Source of the DNA: JBAZAX01 sp041671765
GTDB taxonomy: Bacteria; Babelota; Babeliae; Babelales; RVW-14
Length of the DNA: 64,000 nt
Direction: 5' to 3'
Assembly: GCA_041671765.1 (NCBI GenBank)
Contig: JBAZAX010000002.1
Location: 1 to 64,000 of the forward strand
The notes beneath the pieces are model-generated. The model did no database searches. It saw only the letters and a program-made list of their open reading frames with translations, and was not told the DNA's origin. How positions within the stretch are numbered: position 1 is the first letter of the stretch; each line of letters opens with the position of its first letter. The position numbers and the translations under genes were made by a program. Positions 23,877 through 33,728 of the stretch are shown piece after piece.

Positions 23877-25856
23877 ATGTGTGGACTAGCCGGATATCTA
23901 AATTTAGATAACAAAAATTTTACTGTCGATGAAGAACTTTTAAATAAAATGCAGCAGGCAATTGCGCATAGAGGACCCGATGCTCATCAAATTTACAAAT
24001 CCGACGAACACCAGTTGGGCCTGGCTTATAGGCGTTTATCAATTATTGATTTGTCTCCATCCGGAAACCAGCCAATGTTTGATAAACAAAAAACTGTTGT
24101 TGTTTGTTTTAATGGTGAAATATATAACTATAAAGAGTTAAGAGCTGAACTTGAAAGCTTAAATTACGAATTTTTCTCAAAATCTGATACCGAAACAATC
24201 TTATACGCATACAAAGAATGGGGAATAAATTTTGTACATAAGCTCACCGGTATGTTTGCAATCTGCTTGTACGATTTTGAAAAACGTGAATTGTACTTGA
24301 TTCGCGATAGAATTGGGGTCAAACCACTCTACTTTTCATTACAATCAAATATTTTGGGTTTTGCATCTGAAATTAAGGCTTTATGGTGTTTGCCTTGGTT
24401 AAAAAACGAGATTAATCCAATTGCACAGTATCACTATCTAACATTCATGGTAACGCCGGCACCATACACGATCTATAAAGACATTTATAAACTCCCAGCA
24501 GGATTTTACCTAAAAGTTGATTCCAATAAAAATACGACTTTTCAAGAGTGGTATAATCCGGTAAAACAAATTTCATCCACAGAAAAAAAACAGTTCGAAT
24601 CTGAAGATTTTTGCATAGAAAATATTACTAAATTATTAATAGAATCAACAAAAAAAAGAATGATTGCCGATGTTCCGGTCGGCGCATTTCTGTCCGGAGG
24701 CATTGATTCAAGCTTAAACGTAGCACTTATGTCACAATATGCGCATTTAGTAAAGACATTTACAGTTGCCTTTTCGGATGGACCTGAGTCCAACGAAATT
24801 AAATGGGCACGGCTGGTAGCCAAAATATTTGGAACAGATCATCATGAAATAATCATCTCAGAAAAAGAGGCTTTTGATTTTTTCGAGAAGATGGTTTATC
24901 ACCTGGACGAACCTCTGGCGGACTGCGTCTGTATACCATTTTATTATGTTTCCAAATTAGCTCGCGAAAAAGGAATTGTGGTTGCACAAGTGGGAGAAGG
25001 GGCTGATGAGCTGTTCTTTGGATATAGCACGTACGCTACATACAAAAAATTTTATGATAAAATTTGGCATCCAACTCAAAAAATAATTCCTGCATTTGCA
25101 CGCCAAGCAGCACAAACTCTGTTAAATCCATTTTTAAAATCGAATCCAACCAAATCAGAATTAATACAAAATTGGGCACATAATCGTGAACTTTTTTGGG
25201 GTGGCGCAATTGCATTCAACGAACAACACAAAAACTTTTTGTATAACAAAAAATTATATACCAAAAAAACAGATCCGCTTTTTGATCCAATTGTCGAACA
25301 AATTTATCCGGGCATGCAACAAAATTTTGATAGTTTTTCAATTGTGAAATACCACATGTCAAAACTGAAACAACTCGATCCCTCTGCAGATTTCTGTAAA
25401 AAAATGCTTTATCTCGAACTTAAACAAAGGCTCCCGGAACTGCTTTTAATGAGAGCGGACAAAATGTCGATGGCCCAAGGGCTTGAAGCACGCGAACCAT
25501 TTTTGGATCACAAGCTTGTTGAATTCATGTTAAATGTTCCTGCTCACCTAAAATTCAAAAATAATACAACAAAATATCTTTTAAAAAAAATATGTCGCGG
25601 AATTTTACCTGACGAGATAATAGATCGTAAAAAAGTCGGATTTGCAGCCCCAACAGTGCGTTGGCTAAATAACGGAAAATACTTTCCTGCTTATTTTGAA
25701 AAACTAAGTCAAAAATCAAACTCTATTCAAGCTAATGTGCCAACTAATCCGGGAAGAACTGCTCTGGAAAAATTATACAAAAACAATGTTTACAGTTTTG
25801 CCGTACAAAAGTGGACTTTACAAAATCTATGGGCAATTAAAAATATAGATAATTAA
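23877..25856 (+). CDS. asnB: Glutamine-hydrolysing asparagine synthase family protein
   Basis: The start is placed at the ATG at 23877, not the upstream TTG, because class II amidotransferases need Cys right after the initiator Met (MCGLAGYLN). GAGAG precedes it. The glutaminase domain contains AHRGPDAHQ, YRRLSIIDLS, CFNGEIYNY and KSDTETILYAY. The synthetase domain has the PP-loop VPVGAFLSGGIDSSL, then VGEGADELFFGY and MRADKMSMAQGLEAREPFLD. It forms asparagine, or, as often in polysaccharide clusters, amidates a sugar acid. The neighbouring sugar genes make the second role plausible. Confidence 0.92.
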   Translation: MCGLAGYLNLDNKNFTVDEELLNKMQQAIAHRGPDAHQIYKSDEHQLGLAYRRLSIIDLSPSGNQPMFDKQKTVVVCFNGEIYNYKELRAELESLNYEFFSKSDTETILYAYKEWGINFVHKLTGMFAICLYDFEKRELYLIRDRIGVKPLYFSLQSNILGFASEIKALWCLPWLKNEINPIAQYHYLTFMVTPAPYTIYKDIYKLPAGFYLKVDSNKNTTFQEWYNPVKQISSTEKKQFESEDFCIENITKLLIESTKKRMIADVPVGAFLSGGIDSSLNVALMSQYAHLVKTFTVAFSDGPESNEIKWARLVAKIFGTDHHEIIISEKEAFDFFEKMVYHLDEPLADCVCIPFYYVSKLAREKGIVVAQVGEGADELFFGYSTYATYKKFYDKIWHPTQKIIPAFARQAAQTLLNPFLKSNPTKSELIQNWAHNRELFWGGAIAFNEQHKNFLYNKKLYTKKTDPLFDPIVEQIYPGMQQNFDSFSIVKYHMSKLKQLDPSADFCKKMLYLELKQRLPELLLMRADKMSMAQGLEAREPFLDHKLVEFMLNVPAHLKFKNNTTKYLLKKICRGILPDEIIDRKKVGFAAPTVRWLNNGKYFPAYFEKLSQKSNSIQANVPTNPGRTALEKLYKNNVYSFAVQKWTLQNLWAIKNIDN

Positions 25857-25872
25857 AAATTATGGAACACTT

Positions 25873-27201
25873 ATGATAAATAAAAAAACATTTTTACTTT
25901 TAATACTATTTTCTGCAATTTTTTTAAATTTATCACTGATACTTTTTTTACAAATACCTCCGACAAATTTTCATTGCGATATCGATTCCAAAGCTTATAT
26001 CGAAAAAGTTACATTTTTATACGAAAAAAACACTCTTGCCCCAATACCTACTCAAACGCAATTCCCATACTACACACTCGGATATCCAATCATCATGGGC
26101 ATAATTTTCAAAATATTTTCACCGCAAATTGAATGGGTCATTTTAATTCAAATTTTATTAACACTACTGGCTGCTTTTTTAATTTTTGTTACAGCAAAAC
26201 GCCTATTTAACGAAACTGTAGGCATAATAGCCTTTGCTCTTACATGCATTAATATTGGTTTTTTAACTTTTTCTCAATTTATTTTAACAGAATCTTTTCT
26301 CGCCCTATTTTTGATACTTTTCTTTGAACGGTTTACAGCCTATCTTTATGATAATAACTTAAAAAGTCTAAGCGTTTCAGGCATTGCGCTTGGCATATCA
26401 GTCTTAATAAAGCCGGCAGCACTTTATTACCCAATACTACTGTTACCATTAATTTATTACAGTGCCCCAAGTGATAAAAAATTAAATTTCTCTGCATCTT
26501 TTTTGCTGTTATTTGCAGCACCGATATTTGCCTATATGTTGCATAATAAAATCGTATTTGATCAGTTTAAAATTGGAAATCTTGATTCAGTAAATGTTTA
26601 TTTCTGGTTTTACCCAAATGTTCTGGCCCAAAAATATGGCACTTCATCAGATACTGAAAGATTAAAACTACAGTTTATTGCAGGACATAATAACTTTAAC
26701 ATCGAATATATAAAAATGATGTTTAAGCAAGATGTTATGGAAAACCCAACTCTATTCGTTTATGTATGGATTAAAAACGTAATAAAAACATTTTTGGGAT
26801 TATTTACAACAAATTTAAAAGTTTTAATTGAGCCCTATGTTCATGGAGGAGACATCTCGTTTTTCAAAATGCATGGAACGGCGTTTCAAAAAACATTGCT
26901 TTATATAGAATCTGGAGCATCATCCAACTGGTTAAAATCTATTGGTTTTTATGAAGCAATATGGTCAATAATAAGATATATACTATGCTTTTTCGCACTT
27001 ATAACAATATTTACCAACAAAAAATACACTCTCTTATATTTTATTAGTTCATATATTTTTTACTTTTCAATAATAACAGGACATGATGGATGCGCCAGAT
27101 TCAGAATGATGTTTGAATTTGTTTTAATAATTCTCGCAGCTGTTGGGCTATGGCTGCTACTTGCAAACAAAGAACCGTCGAAACAACAAAATATAACTTG
27201 A
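25873..27201 (+). CDS. GT39/ArnT-like membrane glycosyltransferase (third)
   Basis: This 442-residue polytopic protein has a first helix, then the acidic DIDSKAYIEKV loop, YYTLGYPIIMGIIFKIFSP and a conserved ALGISVLIKPAALYYP segment. The C-terminus CARFRMMFEFVLIILAAVG corresponds to GYARLRLP...FLIIL in the two longer paralogues. It lacks their extra hydrophilic loop. It is probably a polyprenyl-phosphate-sugar-dependent transferase in the same surface glycan pathway. It lies 16 bases after asnB and 10 bases before manC. Confidence 0.78.
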   Translation: MINKKTFLLLILFSAIFLNLSLILFLQIPPTNFHCDIDSKAYIEKVTFLYEKNTLAPIPTQTQFPYYTLGYPIIMGIIFKIFSPQIEWVILIQILLTLLAAFLIFVTAKRLFNETVGIIAFALTCINIGFLTFSQFILTESFLALFLILFFERFTAYLYDNNLKSLSVSGIALGISVLIKPAALYYPILLLPLIYYSAPSDKKLNFSASFLLLFAAPIFAYMLHNKIVFDQFKIGNLDSVNVYFWFYPNVLAQKYGTSSDTERLKLQFIAGHNNFNIEYIKMMFKQDVMENPTLFVYVWIKNVIKTFLGLFTTNLKVLIEPYVHGGDISFFKMHGTAFQKTLLYIESGASSNWLKSIGFYEAIWSIIRYILCFFALITIFTNKKYTLLYFISSYIFYFSIITGHDGCARFRMMFEFVLIILAAVGLWLLLANKEPSKQQNIT

Positions 27202-27211
27202 GGATGCAGCC

Positions 27212-28252
27212 ATGAATCACTTTGTTATTCTTGCAGGAGGTAGTGGACAAAGGCTATGGCCACTAAGCACAAAAAAATGTCCTAAGCATCTTATTACATT
27301 CATTGATAACAAATCGCTTCTCGAACAAACAATTGAAAGAATAAATTGGGGAAATCAAAAAAATCCGGATCATAAAATTTGGGTCCTAACAAACCAAGAA
27401 CAGTTGGAACTTGTAAAAAATCACATTCAACATTTACAAGTTCAAAATTTGGATATAACAGTTGAGGCAGAACCAGTTGCAAGAAATACTGCACCGGCAA
27501 TTCTGTGGATGTGCGAAAAAATAAAGAAATTAGATCACGATGCAACAATAATTATTCTTCCTGCAGATCACTTCATTCCCGAAAAAGATATTTTTAATAA
27601 AACAGTTGAGCAAGCCATAACATTTGCACAAAACAACGCAAAAATTGTAACACTTGGGGTTATGCCTACAATGCCGGCTACCGGATATGGTTATATCCAA
27701 GCAGATACTTCTGTCTGCCAAAATATATTTCCGGTAATCAAATTTCATGAAAAACCGGATCTAGTAAAAGCTAATCAATACATAAATCAACCCAACATGT
27801 TTTGGAATGCGGGAATATTTGTCGGGAAAGTTTCAACATTTTTAAATGAATTCAAAACACACAGTACCCAACTTTTTGATAATATGCAAAGCTACATAAC
27901 CGGTAAAAAAACTTATGACTCTTTAGAAAATATTTCAATCGATTACGCTATAATGGAAAAAAGTTCAAATATATATCTAATTCCTGCAATATTTGAATGG
28001 CATGATGTTGGAAATTTGGCAGTATTTTTATCACTGAAAAAACGTTTTGCCAAGAGCATAGAAGATATCATAAATATCGATGGATACAATAACCTAAGTA
28101 GCACTAGCAAAAAAGTGGTTGTATGTATTGGAGTAAGCGATTTATGCATAGTTGAAACTGATAACATAATTTTGGTATCCAAAAAAGATTGTACCGAAAA
28201 TGTAAAAAATGCTTTGCCGAAAGTCAAACAGATCTATGGAATGGGATTATAA
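27212..28252 (+). CDS. manC: Mannose-1-phosphate guanylyltransferase
   Basis: It forms GDP-mannose from GTP and mannose-1-phosphate. The N-terminal nucleotidyltransferase signature is ILAGGSGQRLWPLSTKKCPKH (first 20 residues visible from residue 6). EAEPVARNTAPAI, ILPADHFIPE, GYGYIQ and FWNAGIFVG follow the ManC pattern. Length (346) means that the C-terminal isomerase part of bifunctional ManC/AlgA is absent. GAGGA lies eight bases before the ATG. It closes the polysaccharide cluster and supplies GDP-mannose, consistent with mannosylated or deoxyhexose-containing glycans. Confidence 0.93.
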   Translation: MNHFVILAGGSGQRLWPLSTKKCPKHLITFIDNKSLLEQTIERINWGNQKNPDHKIWVLTNQEQLELVKNHIQHLQVQNLDITVEAEPVARNTAPAILWMCEKIKKLDHDATIIILPADHFIPEKDIFNKTVEQAITFAQNNAKIVTLGVMPTMPATGYGYIQADTSVCQNIFPVIKFHEKPDLVKANQYINQPNMFWNAGIFVGKVSTFLNEFKTHSTQLFDNMQSYITGKKTYDSLENISIDYAIMEKSSNIYLIPAIFEWHDVGNLAVFLSLKKRFAKSIEDIINIDGYNNLSSTSKKVVVCIGVSDLCIVETDNIILVSKKDCTENVKNALPKVKQIYGMGL

Positions 28253-28377
28253 AAGAGAAAGGCAACGGAACAAAATGTATTTTAAAAAATATTGATTTTA
28301 ATACAACTTTTGTTGTACAACTGTGAGTGATATGTAATTGAAATAGAGTTTAAAATTTTTAAAATGGAAGAGTAACA

Positions 28378-29076
28378 ATGAAGAAACTTGATGAATTTCT
28401 TAACTCCATTGATGAAAAAGTAGATAAAAAATTTGGACCTGTCTCAAAAAAGCTTAGGCAGTATTTCGTCATTTTTAGTGCAACCCTGATTGCAAGCCTT
28501 TTTGTGATTTTCCTGGTAAAAACCTCCAAAGAAGGGCCGGCACAACTGGCCACAATAATTCAAAATGATCTTGAACAAATTGAAAAAATTTTAACAAACA
28601 TAGATACAACCTGTAACATTTTAAGCTTTAATTATGACAGCCTACGAATAGACTTCTTTACTGTAGAAAAATTTGTTGGATCAACAATCGGCTGTCTTAA
28701 TCTTGCCTACCCTGGCAAATGGGAAGGACCTTACATGCAACGCAATCCAACACTGCAAGGTAAATTTTATGAAGTTATAAGATCAAAAGATGGATTTTTT
28801 ATAGCTCCTGGACTTGGCGTCAAACTCCCAAATGGTCAAATCGTTGGCAAAGATTTTATAATTACTTCTAACACATCCATGACTGAACTGCTAACAGACG
28901 AAGGCCCATTGAATTACAAGGGACAAAAACTTGCCCGAAAAATCGAATTCAAAATAGGCGACTGGGATAGTGTATTCACACAAACAACGACAGTAGACAA
29001 AATTAACACAGCTTTAAAAGAGTTTAATGACGCAATGCCATTTACAAAATTGGAAACTGGCACCCAACACGCATAA
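28378..29076 (+). CDS. Single-pass membrane protein, pseudopilin-like
   Basis: This 232-residue protein has a charged N-terminal tail followed by one membrane helix (about residues 30-50, FVIFSATLIASLFVIFLV). A soluble domain contains CLNLAYPGKWEGPYMQRNPTL, which recalls the PWxGPYL segment of type II secretion pseudopilins. No prepilin peptidase site is evident, because the helix is preceded by 29 residues without a typical G|FxxxE junction. GAAGAG lies six bases upstream of the ATG. A GspF/PilC protein at 35962-37167 shows that a type II/IV-like machine exists. The link is tentative. Confidence 0.55.
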   Translation: MKKLDEFLNSIDEKVDKKFGPVSKKLRQYFVIFSATLIASLFVIFLVKTSKEGPAQLATIIQNDLEQIEKILTNIDTTCNILSFNYDSLRIDFFTVEKFVGSTIGCLNLAYPGKWEGPYMQRNPTLQGKFYEVIRSKDGFFIAPGLGVKLPNGQIVGKDFIITSNTSMTELLTDEGPLNYKGQKLARKIEFKIGDWDSVFTQTTTVDKINTALKEFNDAMPFTKLETGTQHA

Positions 29077-29084
29077 ATCAAAAA

Positions 29085-30014
29085 TTAAGCACTTTTAAAT
29101 TGCACAAATCCCTGCAAAAAATAATTGGCTAGGCCAATGAAAATTTTATCTGCAATATATCGCTGATCAGCCTTATCGCTCTTAGCCTGCTTAAAAGATA
29201 GCGCAATAAATGCAAGTATTTGCATACACGGTTCGATATCGGCAACAGACTTAATTGCACTATTTTTAATACCCAGTTCTTGCCAAACTTTGGCGGCATC
29301 ACCCCCGAACACGTTGGCATTTTGCATTGGAATAAACATATTGAATAACTGATTAAGAACTACCTGATCAACAGTAACAGCTTGAGATAAAGCATTTCTT
29401 AAATTTTGTAAAATTTGGGTGTTTTCTTGCTCATACAAATTATAAATGAAAAAAATAAAAGTTCGTAAAAAGTAATAGCCTAATATACCTGATGCCCCAC
29501 CGGCCAAATTGATTAGAATTTTTTGTGAAGATGTGTATTTCACCAGTTTATTTGACTCTGACGAACTGTAACCTACCATGGGATCAAATCCATCGATGCT
29601 AAGATATTTTGAATCAATTATAGGCCAAGTTTTTTGGGAAGAATTTTTACCCAAATGTATCTTAAAATCGCTGCCTACTAATATTTTCTTTGCAATACCG
29701 TGCCCAAACTCATGAAAAAATGTAGCTGCAAAATTCATGCAGTATGTAGATGCAAAATTAAGCGCAATATTTTGTGGTTTGAACTGAGATTTTAAAGATT
29801 CAGGCATCTGGTTAATTTGGGCTTGATAAACACCCAAAAACATTAACATTAATAGGCAAGTACCAATCGCAACGTTACTTTTTAAATCACCCGGTTCAAC
29901 TGATACCTGGTCCGTTTGCCCTGCCATTTGCGCAATAGCGTTACAAAAACGAAAGCCAGTTTGCCCGCAGAAAAGCATCGTAATTAAAAAAAACAATTTT
30001 AAAAACTTAGGCAT
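29085..30014 (-). CDS. Membrane zinc metalloprotease-like protein (M50-like)
   Basis: This 309-residue protein has several hydrophobic segments and H101-E-F-G-H105, the HExxH zinc motif, within a membrane-buried region (FAATFFHEFGHGIAKKIL). A later NANVFGGDAAKVW segment resembles the N..P.DGG second motif of site-2 proteases, though loosely. It is likely an intramembrane or membrane-anchored protease; the substrate is unknown. The start lies nine bases after the stop of the helicase, so the two are probably co-transcribed. Its 3' end converges on the pseudopilin-like gene with eight bases between. Confidence 0.65.
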   Translation of the reverse strand: MPKFLKLFFLITMLFCGQTGFRFCNAIAQMAGQTDQVSVEPGDLKSNVAIGTCLLMLMFLGVYQAQINQMPESLKSQFKPQNIALNFASTYCMNFAATFFHEFGHGIAKKILVGSDFKIHLGKNSSQKTWPIIDSKYLSIDGFDPMVGYSSSESNKLVKYTSSQKILINLAGGASGILGYYFLRTFIFFIYNLYEQENTQILQNLRNALSQAVTVDQVVLNQLFNMFIPMQNANVFGGDAAKVWQELGIKNSAIKSVADIEPCMQILAFIALSFKQAKSDKADQRYIADKIFIGLANYFLQGFVQFKSA

Positions 30015-30023
30015 TAACGATAC

Positions 30024-32525
30024 TCAAACTTTGTTCACGTAGCTTGCCAATAATTTTTTCTGACCACATTTAAATGCCACTGTTAAATAAAAGTCTTCAG
30101 AATTTTTTTCAACTTTTACAATCACACCTTGCCCAAATTTTTTATGAGCAACCATCAATCCACTTCTCCAGCCACCCATATTGCTCTCAGAATCTAATCT
30201 GGATATTTTATCTGCCTCAGGCTTTTTATTTGATACCGGCGTTTTTGAAGTAGAAGCTGAATAACGTGAATTTGAAAAATTTGAATTTTGTTTCGCATAT
30301 GACGACTTTGTACCCGAACGGTTTATAACCGAACGGTTAGCAAGTGAACGGTTGGGAACCGAATGGTTGCCATGTGAAGGCGTTGCAACAGAATCTCTAG
30401 AATAATCCGGCTTTGAAAATGTCAGCACAGAACTAGTCAAAGCACGACCTAAAAACCATGATTCTAAAGTTTCCGTAATCTGCATACCCAACATTTTTTC
30501 AAAATCAACTTTATGAACCAACTTGGCAGGAATTTCAGATAAAAATCTTGATGACACTTGCTCAACTATCTGTCCATAACTATTACGGTACGAAGCGGTA
30601 AAAAGTAATAAATGTTCTTGAGCCCGCGTTATACCAACATAAAACAGACGCCGCTCTTCTTCTAATGCTTCAGAGGTACTTAAAGATTTTGATCCAGGAA
30701 GAAGACCTTCATCAAGCCCGGAAATTATTACTGCTTCAAATTCAAGACCCTTTGCTGCATGCAAAGTCATCATTTGTACTTTGTCACTATTTTCATTTTG
30801 CGCAAGTTTTTCTTGTAACAACGCAATGTCGTATAAATAATTTTCAAGTGTAGGAGCAGTCGGTTGCCACGAATTATAAGAATCACCAAATGGATCATCA
30901 GGAGAATCTGAACCTACTTGAGATCTAGGTTCAATCGAAGAGCTGGCAACCTTATTTTCAAAAAGTTGTGCCGAACCTAAAAACTCTTTAACGTTTTCAA
31001 TTTTAGCTTCAGCTTCTTTGGGATCATAATTTTGTCTAAGATAACCCAGGTAATCAGTTGTTTTTAAAATAACTTCAATTACTTTACCAGGCAACATTGA
31101 GTTATCAAGTCCATCAAAAACTCTTAAAAAATCTCCAATTGAAATCTGCTTTCCCATAGGCTGAGAATCTTTTATAAATTTTAAAATTTGCTTGAAATCA
31201 AGCATAGGATTCTGCATCCAAGCATCATGAGCATCCTGTTCAAACTTCGGTCCCAATCCACGAGTTGGACAATTGATTGCACGAAACAGACTAATTTTAT
31301 CAAATGGATTTGAAATTATTCGCATGTATGCAAGTAGATCTTTTATTTCTTTACGCTCATAAAACTGCAATCCGCCAACAATTTTATATGGAATGGAATG
31401 ATAAATTAAGGCCTCTTCAATCTGTCTCGACTGAAAGTGCGTTCGATATAAAATTGCAATGTCACTCAGTTTCTTTTTTTTATCTTTTATAAAACTTTGA
31501 ATAAAACGTGCGATTGCAGAAGATTCTTGCTCACCCGAACGACAATGTCCAATCAAAATTCTGTTTTTTGCCTCTTTTTCAGACCAAAGATTTTTGGGAT
31601 TACGCAATCGATTATTATCTATAACACAATTTGCTGCATCAAGAATTGGTTGAACAGATCGATAATTTTGCTCAATTTTAACAACACTGACAGGTGAAAA
31701 ATCACGTTGAAATGAAAGCATGTTTGCAACGGTTGCTCCACGCCAAGAATAAATCGACTGATCTTCATCACCCACAGCGCACAGGGAATCGATTGTAAAC
31801 TTATTATTTGCATCAAGCGCCATATACTGTAACAACTGGTGCTGCACCACGCTGGTATCTTGGTACTCATCAACAAGAAGATGCCTAACTCTTTTTTGAA
31901 ATGTTTTTCTAAAATCGACATTCTTGCTAAAAAGATTTAACCCTTGTATCAGGAGATCATCAAAATCAAAACAATGCGCAGCAGCCTTTTCAACTTCATA
32001 CTCACGGTGAATCTCACGAATAAATTGCGGCACCAAATCTTCGGCCTGCTTAGTCAAAAGATTATTTTTATAGGTTGAAAGCTGGTAACATGCCTGACTT
32101 GCGGTTACATATTTGGTCAAGGCGTTTTTTGTTATAATTTTTCTTATAAGCTCAACTTGATCATCACTATCAATAATTGAAAATTCGGGAAACGGCAACA
32201 ATGAAGAATTTCTACGTAAAAGTAGTAAACAGTATGAGTGAAACGTTCCCACAAATGGAACTCTTTTGGATGTCCCTAAAAACGAAGCAATTCGCTCTTT
32301 CATCTCCCCTGCCGCTTTATTTGTAAAAGTAAGAGCAACAATCGATGATGGATCCGCCTCTTGATTAAGAATTAGATTTGCAATGCGTGCAGTAATTACA
32401 CGTGTTTTACCTGAACCTGCGCCGGCGATAACCAATGTAGCAGGATCTTGGCTCTTTACGGCCATCTGCTGGGGACCATTTAAATTTTTGTTTAAAAACT
32501 CGTTAAAAGCTTGTTTGTGTTCCAT
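30024..32525 (-). CDS. PcrA/UvrD-type ATP-dependent DNA helicase
   Basis: This SF1A 3'-5' helicase acts in repair and replication restart. The start is set at the ATG at 32525 (MEHKQAFNEFL). The frame is open upstream, but those 30 codons are unlike the family. Motifs: LNGPQQMAV (Q motif), VIAGAGSGKTRVI (Walker A), LTFTNKAAGEMKER, VDEYQDT, VGDEDQSIYSWRGA, LEQNYRS-like IEQNYRS, MTLHAAKGLEFEAVI and ERRLFYVGITRAQEHL. The C-terminal tail carries an Asn-Arg-Ser-rich tandem repeat. A final Tudor-like segment (GLMVAHKKFGQGVIVKVE) binds RNA polymerase in PcrA. Confidence 0.92.
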   Translation of the reverse strand: MEHKQAFNEFLNKNLNGPQQMAVKSQDPATLVIAGAGSGKTRVITARIANLILNQEADPSSIVALTFTNKAAGEMKERIASFLGTSKRVPFVGTFHSYCLLLLRRNSSLLPFPEFSIIDSDDQVELIRKIITKNALTKYVTASQACYQLSTYKNNLLTKQAEDLVPQFIREIHREYEVEKAAAHCFDFDDLLIQGLNLFSKNVDFRKTFQKRVRHLLVDEYQDTSVVQHQLLQYMALDANNKFTIDSLCAVGDEDQSIYSWRGATVANMLSFQRDFSPVSVVKIEQNYRSVQPILDAANCVIDNNRLRNPKNLWSEKEAKNRILIGHCRSGEQESSAIARFIQSFIKDKKKKLSDIAILYRTHFQSRQIEEALIYHSIPYKIVGGLQFYERKEIKDLLAYMRIISNPFDKISLFRAINCPTRGLGPKFEQDAHDAWMQNPMLDFKQILKFIKDSQPMGKQISIGDFLRVFDGLDNSMLPGKVIEVILKTTDYLGYLRQNYDPKEAEAKIENVKEFLGSAQLFENKVASSSIEPRSQVGSDSPDDPFGDSYNSWQPTAPTLENYLYDIALLQEKLAQNENSDKVQMMTLHAAKGLEFEAVIISGLDEGLLPGSKSLSTSEALEEERRLFYVGITRAQEHLLLFTASYRNSYGQIVEQVSSRFLSEIPAKLVHKVDFEKMLGMQITETLESWFLGRALTSSVLTFSKPDYSRDSVATPSHGNHSVPNRSLANRSVINRSGTKSSYAKQNSNFSNSRYSASTSKTPVSNKKPEADKISRLDSESNMGGWRSGLMVAHKKFGQGVIVKVEKNSEDFYLTVAFKCGQKKLLASYVNKV

Positions 32526-32628
32526 CGATAAATTCCAACTAAAAACGCAGGGTAAAGCACGCAAGACAAAGCACGAATGTGAAGTATACAAAAATTTTAC
32601 AATGCTGGGAAACAAAAAAACAAAACTC

Positions 32629-32658
32629 TTGATATCATAGAAAAATCAATTTTATAAT
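32629..32658 (+). promoter_or_regulatory. Sigma70 promoter
   Basis: TTGATA (32629-32634), an 18-base spacer and a perfect TATAAT (32653-32658) lie about 45 bases upstream of the ATG at 32704. Confidence 0.65.
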
Positions 32659-32703
32659 GCTTAAAGTTTATAAAGTTAAATTTTTTAGCAAAGGGAGATT
32701 TTT

Positions 32704-33393
32704 ATGAATAGTAATGCTTTTAAGTACTCATTGATTTTACTAACAATTACATCAAGCCTTTTTATTTCACTTAATCCAATAGCTGCACCAAAATATTTAC
32801 GCGATTTAGACATTGAAATTAAAGATATTACTAAGCAGACAAGTATGGATGCCGCAAATCAATTAAAAAATAAAAAAACTATTGCAATAAAATCTCTTAA
32901 AAATGGCGGATATGTTTATGCATCAAATGATTCAGACAACCAAATAATAAAAACATTAAAATCTGAAGGGACTTTCACACATTTGGCATACGTATACAAC
33001 ACACCACAAGAAACTCATTTTATTGTAGTAAAATCTAAAACTAATGGAGTTATTTATTTAAAATCAATGTTTATGGAAGGCAAAGTTCTTGCATGCGACA
33101 CTTCTACAGATAAAATAACATTTAAATCTTTTAACGAAAAAGACGAAACACAACAATGGGAAATTCAAAGTGGAGATGGTCTTAATCAAGTTTATTTTAA
33201 AAATAGAGGCTACAAAGATGCTTCCTGTTTTTTAAGTATAGACGGCGAAAAATCAAAAGATGAAAAACCCTCCGAAAACACCCCGGGACCGCTTAAGATT
33301 GGCACGACAAAACAGACCGAACCATGCATGAATTGCACATCGATTGACACCCCAACCAAATCTGAGCTATTTAAAATTGTCGTGTTAGACTAA
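32704..33393 (+). CDS. Secreted protein with possible beta-trefoil fold
   Basis: This 229-residue protein has a signal peptide (1-27, ending PIAAP). The mature part has repeated units: TIAIKSLKNGGYVYASND, then a FIVVKSKTNGVIYLKS segment and a QQWEIQSGDGLNQVYFKN segment. These recall ricin-B/fascin-type beta-trefoils with QxW motifs. Cys pairs near the C-terminus (PCMNC) may form a disulfide. No enzyme motif is seen. Trefoils often bind carbohydrate or protein; the ligand is unknown. A near-consensus promoter drives it as a single gene. Confidence 0.6.
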   Translation: MNSNAFKYSLILLTITSSLFISLNPIAAPKYLRDLDIEIKDITKQTSMDAANQLKNKKTIAIKSLKNGGYVYASNDSDNQIIKTLKSEGTFTHLAYVYNTPQETHFIVVKSKTNGVIYLKSMFMEGKVLACDTSTDKITFKSFNEKDETQQWEIQSGDGLNQVYFKNRGYKDASCFLSIDGEKSKDEKPSENTPGPLKIGTTKQTEPCMNCTSIDTPTKSELFKIVVLD

Positions 33394-33579
33394 TTTACGT
33401 AAATACCAATTTTTCAATTGAACTTTACTTAGAGATCGTCTACGATCTCTAAAAGACGATGACGCGGCAGCAGCCGATGTGGATGCTCCAAAGGAAGTTT
33501 GTGCATGTGCTTTTCCTTTGTATATTGCCATGTAATCCAATACATCTTCAAACGATCTAATCTCTCCCGCTCTTACCAC
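33385..33579 (-). pseudogene. Short low-complexity reading frame, possibly a gene remnant
   Basis: A 64-codon frame begins at a GTG without a clear SD and overlaps the 3' end of the trefoil gene by nine bases. It encodes EIRSFEDVLDYMAIYKGK followed by a Ser/Ala-rich and Arg-rich tail. Codons 43-50 contain a 9-bp perfect hairpin (33431-33450, AGAGATCGT/ACGATCTCT). It could be the C-terminus of a decayed exported protein or chance; evidence is weak. Confidence 0.25.
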
Positions 33580-33728
33580 CGGTATTAAAATGCCTCAACT
33601 AATTAATAATCGTCTGAATCAGGCCACCCAAAGATACTTTAATCAAATCATAAGACATATTATGTTAAATTATGTTCAAAAAATGTTGCAGCCCTGACAA
33701 AAATTGACAAATATGCTAGTATAACCTC

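Noticed and set aside
30310..30370. Possible CRISPR-like direct repeats
   Set aside because: The units are 8-16 bases, in frame within the helicase tail and lack spacers; no cas gene is present.
32526..32615. 30-codon N-terminal extension of the helicase
   Set aside because: It is not conserved in PcrA/UvrD; the family start fits ATG 32525.
33431..33450. Palindrome AGAGATCGT/ACGATCTCT as a terminator
   Set aside because: The loop would be two bases and no T run follows, so it is not a convincing terminator.
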